DNA of 64,000 nucleotides from contig JAKUCV010007499.1 of assembly GCA_028386065.3 (NCBI GenBank), positions 20,165 through 84,164 of the forward strand, given 5' to 3'. Origin of the DNA: Turnera subulata (Eukaryota; Streptophyta; Magnoliopsida; Malpighiales; Passifloraceae). A program made the translations under genes and the position numbers. Below the pieces are notes generated by a model. The model searched no databases. It was given only the letters and a program-made list of their open reading frames with translations, and was not told the DNA's origin. Below are positions 55,683-64,000 of this stretch, in pieces; positions within the stretch are counted from its first letter, which is position 1; every line of letters starts with the position of its first letter.

Positions 55683-58263
55683 ATGGAGGCGAGGATAAAC
55701 AAGTTGATTACTCTAGACGGCACAAAAAACAACTTATGGAGAAACAAGATGAAGGATCTCATGTTCGTGACGAAGATGCATTTACCAGTGTTTAGTCTGG
55801 TAAAACCTGAAGAAAAGTCAGACGAGGAGTGGGAGTTTGAACACATCCAAGTCTGCGGCTATATACGACAATTTGTTGAGAATAATGTTTACAACCACAT
55901 CTCTGGCATTGAGCATGCTAGAACGCTGTGGGAAAAGCTCGAAGAATTATATGCCTCAAAGATAAGGAACAACAAGCTATTTTACTTGACGAAGCTAATG
56001 CAAGTAAAATACCAAGAAGGCAAAATGGTTGCAGATCACCTTAATGAGATGCAAAGGATCGTGGACCAACTGTCTAGCATGGGCATAAAATTCGACGATG
56101 AGGTGCTTGCTCTTATGGTCTTGGCGACACTCCCAGATTCATGGGAAACCTTGAAGGTTTCAATCACAAACTCTGCACCTAACGGTGTCGTGAGTATGGC
56201 AACCGTCAAAAGTGGCATTCTGAATGAAGAAATGAGACGAAGAACACAATGCTCGTCTTCTTCACAGTCAGAGGTCTTGGCTACAGTGACGAGGGGAGAA
56301 GTCAAAATAAGGGTCAAAGCAACCGAGACAAGAGCAGGGGTAAATCCAACAAGTTCGCCAATGTTATGTGCCATTACTGCAAGAAGAAGGGCCACATCAA
56401 GAGATTCTGTCGACAGTTCAAAAAGGACCAGAAGAAGAACAAAGGCAAGGATGTGAAGATAGAAGAAAGTAGTGATGATGAAGCAAACTCTCTTGGAGAA
56501 TTCAATGTAGTTTGTGATGATGATATCATCAACCTTACTATCCAGAAGACAAGCTGGGTAGTTGATAGTGGTGCTATTGTTCATGCTACACCACGGAGAG
56601 AACTCTTCTCTTCTTACACTCTTGGTAATTTTGGGACTGTAAGAATGGGAAATGATAAATTCTCAATGGTCATCGGCAAAGGAGATGTTTTCCTAGAGAC
56701 CACGAACGGGATGAAGCTACTTCTGAGAGATGTCAGGCATGTTCCAGATATGCGCCTGAATCTAATCTCTCTTGATAAGTTAGACGAGGAAGGTTTTTGT
56801 AATACCTTCTGCAATGGTCAATGGAAGCTCACCAAAGGCTCACTGGTAGTGGCACGTGGAACAAAAGTGTCAAGGTTGTACGTGACCCAGGCAAGAATTC
56901 CTCAACAAATGACAAATGTTGCAAAAAATGAAGACAAGGTCCAGTTATGGCATAGATGCCTTGGACACATGGGTGAGAAGTCAATGGTAAAGCTGGTTAA
57001 GAAGAATGTTCTGTCAGGATTGAACCAAATCCAGCTGAAGAAGTGCAGTCACTGTCTAACTGGTAAGCAAAATAGAGTTTCTTTCAAGAGCTCTCCTCCT
57101 TCCAAAAAGAAAGATGTGCTAGAACTGGTACACTCAGTTCTCTGCAGGCCTTTCAACAAGTCCCTTGGTGGTGCCCAGTATTTTGTGACCTTCATTGATG
57201 ATCACTCACGAAAAACCTGGGCTTACACATTAAAAACTAAAGATCAAGTGTTATCAGTCTTCAAGCAGTTCCAATCTATGGTGGAAAGAGAGACAGGAAA
57301 GAAGCTGAAGTGCATCCGGACAGATAATGGTGGTGAGTACACAGGTCCATTTGATGTTTACTGTAAAGAGCATGGTATTCGACATCAGTTTACTCCATCC
57401 AAAACTCCACAGTTGAATGGCTTAGCTGAGAGGATGAACAGAACTTTGATTGAGAGAACCAGATGCTTACTCTCTCGCTCGAAGTTACCACAAGTCTTTT
57501 GGGGTGAAGCACTACTTACAGCGGCTTATGTGCTGAACCATTCACCTTGTGTTCCTCTTCAGTATGAGGCTCCAGAGAAGGTGTAGTCAGGAAGAGATAT
57601 CTCCTATGATCACCTACGAGTATTTGGGTGTAAAGCTCCTATTCACATCCCCAAGGATGAAAAAAGCAAACTAGATGCCAAGACAAGACAGTGTGTATTC
57701 ATTGGCTATGGCCAAGACATGTTTGGCTATAGATTCTATGATCCAGTGGAGAAGAAGCTTATCAAGAGTCGAGATGTTGTCTTTATGGAGGATGAGACCA
57801 TAGAAGACATAGACAAAGCAGAGAAGCCTAGTGATGATCAAGAGGAGTTTTAGCTACCTCCAATTGAGACACCCAGACAAGTTGGAGATAATGTTCAGGA
57901 TATTCATCCTTAAATTCCAGATGATCCTGCTGAAAATGAGCCAGCAGATGCTATTGAGGATGATGGCAATGACGATGTAGCTGATGATGATGCAGCTAGA
58001 GATGACTTTCCTCAGCCATCAAGTAGCTCTCCTTATCGAACAAGGTCTGGCAGAGTTGTGCAATGCTCTACCAGATATTCTCCAAGTGATTATTTGTTGC
58101 TCACTGACGGGGGAGAACCAGAAAGCTATGATGAAGCTGTGAATGATGAGCATAAGGAGAAGTGGGTTAAAGCCATGCAAGAAGAGATGAAATCCTTGCA
58201 TGAGAACAAGACTTTTGAATACTATCGTGAAGCTGTCGGACTGGTGGATCCCCCCAACATGTA
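55683..58263 (+). pseudogene. copia-3 gag-protease-integrase with RT deleted
   Basis: Gag from ATG 55683 (MEARINKLITLDGTKNNLWR...LPDSWETLKVSITNSAPNG). A frame change lies near 56250-56450; the other frame has the zinc knuckle CHYCKKKGHIKRFC, protease SWVVDSGAIVHATP, integrase zinc domain LWHRCLGHMGEK...CSHCLTGKQ, then FVTFIDDHSRKTW, CIRTDNGGEY and LAERMNRTLIERTR, stopping at 57584-57586 (TAG). More in-frame stops follow at about 57851 and 57911, and then SGRVVQCSTRYSPSDYLLL. Clearly related to copia-1 (shared PDSWETL, TNSAPNGV, SWVVDSGA) but separate in LTR and primer site. Not autonomous. Confidence 0.88.
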
Positions 58264-58555
58264 GTCGGAAGGGGGAGACTTCTATGACGGGGAACTCATG
58301 TGGAAGACAGTGTTATGTGATTTGCTGCACATAAATTTACCCTTCATTTGATTTAATACATTACTGGTCAACACCTCAATCCTCACTTCCTACTTGGTCA
58401 ACACCTCTCTTTCTTCAAATCTATTATATATATTTAAAGCTGTATCCCTCACCAGGTTTTGACACATAGGATTTTTAGGGTCTTGCTTTATTGCCATGTG
58501 GAGGCTTTGGGGTCTTCTTTTATTGCCATGTGGAGTGTTGTAAGTGTAGTTTAAT

Positions 58556-58770
58556 TGGACATAATTATCCTAGAGTAACCTGATGTGATTTTAATTATAC
58601 TCTTTTAAAAAGAATTCCAGTCACACCTAAATTGTTCAAAGAAAATTCACACGTAGAGATTGGTAACATAATTATCCCGGAGTAACCTGATCTTAATTAT
58701 ACTCTTTTAAAAAGAATTCCAGTCACATCCAAATTGTTCAAAAGAAAATTCCCACGCAGAGATTGGTATT
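58556..58770. repeat. Tandem duplication, about 105-110 bases twice
   Basis: Both copies contain TTATACTCTTTTAAAAAGAA and GAATTCCAGTCACA followed by CAAATTGTTCAAA-type sequence, with small differences. Confidence 0.85.
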
Positions 58771-58889
58771 ATATATTTCTTTTTTCCTATTAAACTGATA
58801 ATTGACTATAATGATAAACATAATTATCTAAGAGTTTCTAATAAATTATGATAAGAATAAAACTCTTTTTATTAGTTATGTTAAAAAAT

Positions 58890-58934
58890 CTATACACACA
58901 CACACACACATATATTAATATATATATATATTAT

Positions 58935-58968
<34 letters not shown>

Positions 58969-58980
58969 ATATATATATTA
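58890..58980. repeat. CA then TA microsatellite
   Basis: ACACACACACACACACA followed by long runs of TATATA broken by TTA. Length may vary between individuals or assemblies. Confidence 0.95.
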
Positions 58981-59480
58981 TGTGATTTATTCTATTATTC
59001 TTATCTGATAAGAATTATATTACCTATGGATTGACAACCTTTACAATTGATAAGATAGTATTGTTATTCAAAACTAACCTTTAATTATTTTTGTTTTTTT
59101 TATCGTGTATCTCTTCAAAAATTCCATCATCTCTCTTTAAATACAGAAACAGTTTCTGTTTTTGTATATGAAATAATAGTCTCTGTATGTGATACAGTTT
59201 CTCTATCACTCATTCATTTTCTTTTACTCATTCTTTGTGTTGTTTTCGCACTACACAAAGTCTAGATACAGTCTCTGTCTGTGTGTGTTATAGTTTCTCT
59301 ATTATTCACTCATTGTCTTTAATCCCTTCTTTGTTTTGTTTCTATTTGCATATGTACGAATCTTGATATAGTATTAAAGTTATTTTATCTCTCATAATTA
59401 AGCATCCTATTTATTTTTATATTCTTTTTATTTCTCCATTCTATTTTAATTATTTTTTTATTTTTTATTTGTGCAGAAAA

Positions 59481-59624
59481 ATGTATATTAAAGCTTTGGA
59501 TGAATCGAATCTTGACAATGATTTATGGAAAATTCAAGTTAGAGTTTCGAGATTGTGGGAATGTTTGAATACAAAATTATAAAACCTCCTTATTAGTCTA
59601 GATATGAGTTTAATTGATGCAAAG
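59481..59624 (+). pseudogene. RPA70-like OB-fold exon fragment (DUF223 type)
   Basis: Reads MYIKALDESNLDNDLWKIQV, then RVSRLWECLNTKL, an in-frame TAA, and LLISLDMSLIDAK before a donor-like GTATGT. The pattern W.I.VRV.RLW......SLDM.LIDAK is that of the first OB-fold of plant replication protein A 70-kDa-like proteins, often found in Helitrons. A possible acceptor (TTTGTGCAG) sits five bases before. Only this exon is present. Confidence 0.6.
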
Positions 59625-59797
59625 GTATGTTTAAATTTTTCATGTCTTTTAATTTGTTAAATTTTCATTTCATGGATTAATTTTTATTTATATTATTATT
59701 TTATATAATATTTTTGGTGGTCTATTTTATGTTTTATATTTTTTTATCATTATATATTTTCTTAATTCTTTTTTCTATTATTTTTTTTAATTTTAGG

Positions 59798-62081
59798 TGA
59801 AGCGCCCCGACCCGTATTTACCGTACAGGGTGAACACGTGCCAGAACTGCTCTTACTACAGTAGCAGATAGTACATACAACATAAAATACCATACACGCA
59901 ATCTTCAAATACAATACTCGTCCCCGATCTCGGGAACCGTTATTCAAATCATACACTCCAATCTAATCAACATCAAATATAAAACAACAACAGTAATAAT
60001 ATCACAATAGTAAGACAAGCAGCGGAAGACTAGAATGCAGATGCAGCGGTGTATGGATCCGGGTCAGGTGGAGAAGTAAGCAGCAGCCAACGAACATCGT
60101 ACCTGTACTACGATCAACCAAACCTACGGGATGAAACCCCGCAGGCGAGGGGTGAGTCCGAAGCGCTCACCGACGAAAGATAAACAGTGATATATTCAAC
60201 CATAATACTTTCGAAGTAAACACAACAATCATAACATTAAGCTCAAACGTTCACAACACAAGAAAACTACCATAATCAACTATGCCAAGACCAAAAGAAT
60301 GCTTATTTATTTTCTTATTACCAATTTTATCTTCCGGGCCCCGTCACTGGACAAGCTAGGGTCGTACCTGGTTATTAACTAAATCTGCATGCCAGGCCCC
60401 ACCACAATCCGGGATCAACATCCCCATATCACAAATCCGGGATCAACATCCCAATATCTCAAATCCGGGATCAACATCCCAATATCACAAATCCGGGATC
60501 AACATCCCAATATCACAAATCCGAGGTTAACACCCCAACCAACAAACCCTCTGGCCATGACACCACAGAACTAGCCTCTAACCATCTAGTCGTACCACTA
60601 CTTTCCAAGTGACAAACATATCATCATCTCAAATTCCAGTCAAAATCCATTACTCTTTCATCAATTACCCAATTTCTATTATCTCAGATTAATTCCACAG
60701 ACTCAATCTCCTATCTCAATCTCATGTCACAAATTATTCAAAATTAACAGCTCAGCATTATTTCCAACACAATATACACAAGACTAACACAGCCAACAAC
60801 AGCATTAATAATTCCACGGCAATCAGGTAACAGTCAATAATTATTCCAGCAGATCAATCTAACATCAAAAATACACAAACAACAAAGATACACACACAGC
60901 ATTACGGGCACATATCAAGGTTTATCCATCCTCACCTTAGCCGATATCAAGTTTGGAACTGTCCAACTGACTCCAAGTCCGGCTCCTCAGGTATCAGCTC
61001 GTTATCAACTCCTATATCAAACAAATAATATGCACATATAAGTGGTATGCAATGTGATGCTACTACGGTATTACAAAAATTTAATACGGACTCGTCTCGG
61101 TTACTTCCCCGGGTTATTCCATTATCATCATCATTCACTATTTTAATTACCTAAGCCGGAAATATCTTACTACAATTATTTCCGGTTACTAACCCGATAC
61201 GTATTTATTTGATAACACTCTTTCCTTTTTTTTATTTCTCCCGAGTATGTATTTCCCAAAATTATTATTACTATTACTATTTATTTTTCCGTAATATCAT
61301 TCCTCGAGATTTTCCAAAATACTGTTTTCACGAGTTCCATCTTATACAATATTTTTTTCCCAGACTAATAATAATTTTCCAGATTTAATTTCATTTTTAT
61401 TCTCTTTTTCTCTCTTCTTTTTTTTTACTGGGCTGGGCTGGACTATGTTGCCCATGACCAAGCCCAAGTGCAGGGCCCAAGCCATGGCTACAAGCCCAAC
61501 TCCATGGTCCAAAATAGGTGACAAGAGCCTAGGCCCGCTGGTCCCCAGCCCATCCGTTGCACAGCCCAGGCGCGCGTCCGGGTCGACCCGACCCAGAGCC
61601 ACGACCCGGCGTGCGAGACGGGTCGAGCACACGTCCGGGTTGTTCTCAACCTTTGGATGGCTCACCTCGGGTCTCTTGAGCGGCGACGAGCGGCAGCGCA
61701 GCCAGCGGCGTAGGGCAAGGCGTCGACGACGAAGAAGGCGACGAGGCGGCTAGTGGCGCGACCTGCTGTGGCTGTCGACGAGCAGTAGGAGAAGGTGCAG
61801 CCTTGTCGGGTTCAGAGCCGTGGACGGCGCGTCAGTCGACGGAACTGAGTAGCGAGGGTGGCATCAAGGCGGCAACGGCGAGAGGGAGGCGATAGTGAGG
61901 GTGGTGTCCGGTGCGGCGGCGTAATTCCCTCCCTCGTGAACAGTAACAGAGTGGTGAGGAGGAAGAAGAAAGGAGAAGGTGGTGTTGTGGTTGTTGCCAA
62001 AGGACAACGTTTAGGTGGTATAGGTGGTGTGTTGTTGTTATTATTTTATTTTTTTTTTGAATTTGAGAAGAGTGTGTAACA
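59798..62081 (-). mobile_element. GC-rich gypsy-type LTR-like block, probable reverse orientation
   Basis: Starts TGAAGCGCCCCGACCCG, an end type common in plant Ty3/gypsy LTRs. Composition changes abruptly here from AT-rich to mixed. Holds a 28-bp tandem repeat (60407-60545), poly-T and GC-rich parts, and no gag or pol. On the - strand it carries words such as GCTGGACTATG-flanked GGGCTTGG runs and GGAAAATAT-type motifs that resemble the + strand of the block at 62075 onward, hence the orientation call. The exact right end is uncertain, because TGTGTAACA is shared with the next block. Confidence 0.45.
60407..60546 (+). repeat. Tandem repeat, 28-bp unit, about five copies
   Basis: Units such as ATCCGGGATCAACATCCCAA followed by TATCACAA. 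The first four are nearly identical and the last is degraded (ATCCGAGGTTAACACCCC). Contiguous, without spacers. Confidence 0.9.
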
Positions 62082-62324
62082 GCCCGGGTAAAATTTTTAA
62101 TTTTTACCGGGACTGTAAAAGTCGTTTTACCGTGATTTACTGTTGAATTAATCTTGGGTAATTAATTCAAGGTAAATCGGGAGTCATTTTTCGAAACCGA
62201 GGGTTTTCCCGCGCTCGGGGGTATCTTCCTAACTAACCGAGCCTCGGTTTTCAGTTCCGAGAGTTGGTCGATGTTCAGGAGGGTTAATCGGATTTTCCGA
62301 GCCCAAGTCATATTACTGGACTCG

Positions 62325-62427
62325 GGACGGAAAATTACGATCTTACCCCTATCCTCTTCCTTTTCTTCTTTTCTTCGGGACGGAAAATTACGATCTTACC
62401 CCTATCCTCTTCCTTTTCTTCTTTTCT
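62325..62427 (+). repeat. Exact tandem duplication of about 51 bases
   Basis: GGGACGGAAAATTACGATCT and what follows, through CTTACCCCTATCCTCTTCC and the start of a CTTTT run, occurs twice in a row. Confidence 0.9.
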
Positions 62428-62730
62428 TTTTCTCTTTTTCTTTCTTTTTTTCTTCTTTCCCTTTTCTTTTCTTTTCTCCTTCTTTTCTCTTTTTCTTTTA
62501 CTTTTCTTCCTTCCTTTTCTTTTCTCCTCCCTCCCGTGATCAATTCTTCTTTCCCGTGATCAATTGTTCTTCCCGTGACTTTGCACGTTGTCCGCACCGT
62601 TGTCCTTCTTCCTTCTTTCTTTACCTTTCTCTTTTCTATTTCTTTTCCTCTCTTCTTCTTCCTGTAAACCACACACACACACACACCAACATCACCGAGA
62701 CCACCCTCCTCCCTCCTTCTTTCTTTTTCC
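62345..62730 (+). repeat. Long pyrimidine-rich tract with an AC microsatellite
   Basis: Nearly pure C/T for several hundred bases (TTTTCTTTTTCTCTTTTTC style), with CACACACACACACACACC at about 62671-62690. Long open frames here on both strands are products of this composition. Confidence 0.9.
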
Positions 62731-64000
62731 TCCTCCCGCCACCGTGAACAACCGGCCATCAACCCCTTCCTCCTCAACTTTTCTTTTCTCCTGCGTGCCA
62801 ACCACCTCACTTGACACCGCCACCCCACGCTGCCGCCTCCCTCTTTCTTCTCCTTCCTTCTCCCCGGCGACGCAACTCCTCTGGCCGTTGCTGCTGGATG
62901 CGAAGCCGCCGCCGCCATCGGGGCCCGTTTCCTTTCCTCTCTGCCCGTCGCCGACGAACGCCACCCAGCCGCCTTGCCTTCCTCCCCACCTGCAGCGACC
63001 GCACCTCGCATTGCTGCCCGCGCCGCCCGCTCTCGCCGACGCCCTTCGTGGTGCAGCCGCCGGCCATGCCGCTTTCCCCTCCACGATCAGCAGGTGACGT
63101 GAAGTCACCGCGCCGCCCCGTCCTTCCTCTTTCCGCGAGGACGCCATCTGTGCTGCCTCACCCACCGCTCGCCGCCGCCTCTGCAAACTCAAGGTGAGCC
63201 TTGAGAAGATGGTGACCCGGTTTGGATGGGTCACGGGTCGGGTCTGACCCGGTGTTGTAGGGTGGGTTATGTTTTGGGCTAGGTTTGCTTTTGGGCTGGC
63301 GTGTTGGGCTGAGTTTTGTGGGCTTGGATTTGTGGGTTGAGGGCTTTAGTTGGTTTGGGCATGTGGGCTTGGGCTAATGTGGTTTGGATGTTTTGGGAGA
63401 TTAAGTTCTGGGTTGGGCTTGTACCACTTAGCCCAGTCTGAAAAATTAAATAAATAAATAAATAATAATAATAAGTAATAAAAATAAAATATGGAAAATA
63501 TGTTTTGAAAATTAAATTACGGAAATATTTCTGGAAATATATAAGTAGTATACGCAAATAATATTTCCAAATAAATAAATTATTATGTTAATATATAATG
63601 GTATGGAAACGTATTTTTTCTTTAGAAAATATATATATGTATATTAATAAATTCGTATTTAATACCGGAAAAATAAGTTTATATGATTATAATTATGGGA
63701 AATATGGTTATTTAATATAATAATATTTGGTAAATATATTTTGGCAAGAAATATATTTTATGGAAATAATTCCGGGAAAATACATATATATGATATAAAT
63801 TCTAGGAAAATTATATTGTTATTATTTTGGTAGATGAAGTATAATTATTCTATTAAAATATTTAAAAGAGAGTCTTAATTAAAGTATGGTACCGAAATTA
63901 TATTCGGAAATACGTATGGTAAATATTTTCGGTAAATGGAAATAATAAGGGATAAGAACCGGGATGGGCTATTACGCAGTTTGGCATCATAGAGTACCGA

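Larger units (their letters stand above)
54796..58284 (+). mobile_element. Ty1/copia element (copia-3), internally deleted and lacking a recognisable 3' LTR
   Basis: Same orientation as the + strand. 5' LTR about 54796-55407 (TGTTGGTGTTCC...GGGCCCAACA), followed by the primer-site-like ACTGGTAGCGGAGC (55408-55421) and a leader. Gag, protease and integrase follow from 55683. At about 58222 the RT start (MKSLHENKTFEY) is joined directly to a polyprotein-like end (AVGLVDPPNM), then a stop and a polypurine tract CGGAAGGGGGAGAC at 58267-58280. RT and RNase H are deleted and I find no copy of the LTR after the tract. Confidence 0.85.
58420..59797 (+). mobile_element. Helitron-like fragment with a 5' TC end
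   Basis: TCTATTATATATATTTAAAGC, preceded by A, begins at 58420; this is the kind of 5' end seen in plant Helitrons (insertion between A and T, 5' TC). The body is AT-rich and contains a scrap of an RPA-type OB-fold gene (59481-59624), a common Helitron passenger. Also inside: a tandem duplication at 58556-58770 and a CA/TA microsatellite at 58890-58980. The 3' end (hairpin plus CTRR) is not seen; a gypsy-LTR-like block starts at 59798 and may have cut it. Confidence 0.5.
62075..64000 (+). mobile_element. Gypsy-type LTR-like block, + orientation, running off the window
   Basis: Begins TGTAACAGCCCGGGTAAAA, continuing TTTTTAATTTTTACCGGG, a strong hairpin at its start. Then come an exact tandem duplication of about 51 bases (62325-62427), a long pyrimidine tract (62345-62730), a GC-rich stretch to 63200, GGGCTTGG-type repeats, and an AT-rich end. 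Layout and TGTAAC...CCCGG start fit the long LTRs of plant chromoviruses. No coding domain reached before the window ends. Confidence 0.45.

Noticed and set aside
60389..60574. Possible CRISPR-like repeat array
   Set aside because: Units adjoin without spacers and the genome is a plant; it is a simple 28-bp tandem repeat.
61342..62079. GC-rich open frames of 60-107 codons
   Set aside because: Arginine-rich, no homology pattern, inside an LTR-like block.
62271..63234. Long overlapping open frames on both strands (up to about 207 codons)
   Set aside because: Produced by the pyrimidine-rich and GC-rich composition; no domain, and low-complexity Ser/Phe/Pro on one strand, Arg/Lys/Glu/Gly on the other.

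Overview
The window is nuclear DNA of a flowering plant, almost certainly a eudicot. It has intron-rich genes with GT-AG introns, plant-type heavy-metal ATPases, a tandem theta-class glutathione S-transferase family, and many Ty1/copia elements, SINEs, a PIF/Harbinger element and a Helitron piece. One N is present (24680). I cannot name the species.

Layout. (1) 1-18230: two tandem HMA5-type copper-exporting P1B-ATPase genes on the + strand. The first is cut by the window edge. The second is complete (13181-18233), but its intron-2 donor reads TT where GT is expected. Between them lies a 5.5-kb Ty1/copia element (5158-10654) nested in an older LTR- or TIR-like repeat. (2) 18885-54453: a - strand cluster of theta GST copies: a remnant, three or four intact genes (19813-22781, 26344-29208, 30357-33139, 46945-49754) and two complementary broken copies. 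One broken copy (34258-42876) keeps exons 5-7, and the other (53005-54453) keeps exons 1-5. Part of the cluster is a segmental duplication (about 29.76-42.9 kb against 46.36-53.6 kb). The intact genes differ at the C-terminus: three end in SKL, SKM or SKI, which resemble peroxisomal signals, and one has lost such an end. (3) The cluster is riddled with mobile DNA. A copia element sits in a GST exon. Three compact non-autonomous LTR elements (40077-41952, 44027-46273, 51130-52946) carry a non-retroviral ORF with a DEK C-terminal-type domain, an acidic middle and a basic tail. There are also two SINEs with clear target-site duplications, a 989-bp PIF/Harbinger-type element whose empty site survives in an adjacent tandem copy, and a tandemly repeated LINE RNase H fragment. 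(4) 54796-64000: a copia element lacking its RT, a Helitron-like fragment with an RPA OB-fold piece, and two GC-rich gypsy-LTR-like blocks apparently in opposite orientation.

How the parts fit. The host genes concern copper export and glutathione-dependent detoxification or peroxide reduction; they are neighbours, not an operon. The most unusual content is the family of DEK_C-carrying LTR elements. Their internal ORF is shared while their LTRs look unrelated, and they share a variant primer-binding site with the full-size copia elements nearby. That suggests mobilisation by those elements and modular exchange of LTRs around a captured chromatin-protein gene. All coordinates and splice junctions were assigned by eye from GT-AG rules and comparison between paralogues within the window.
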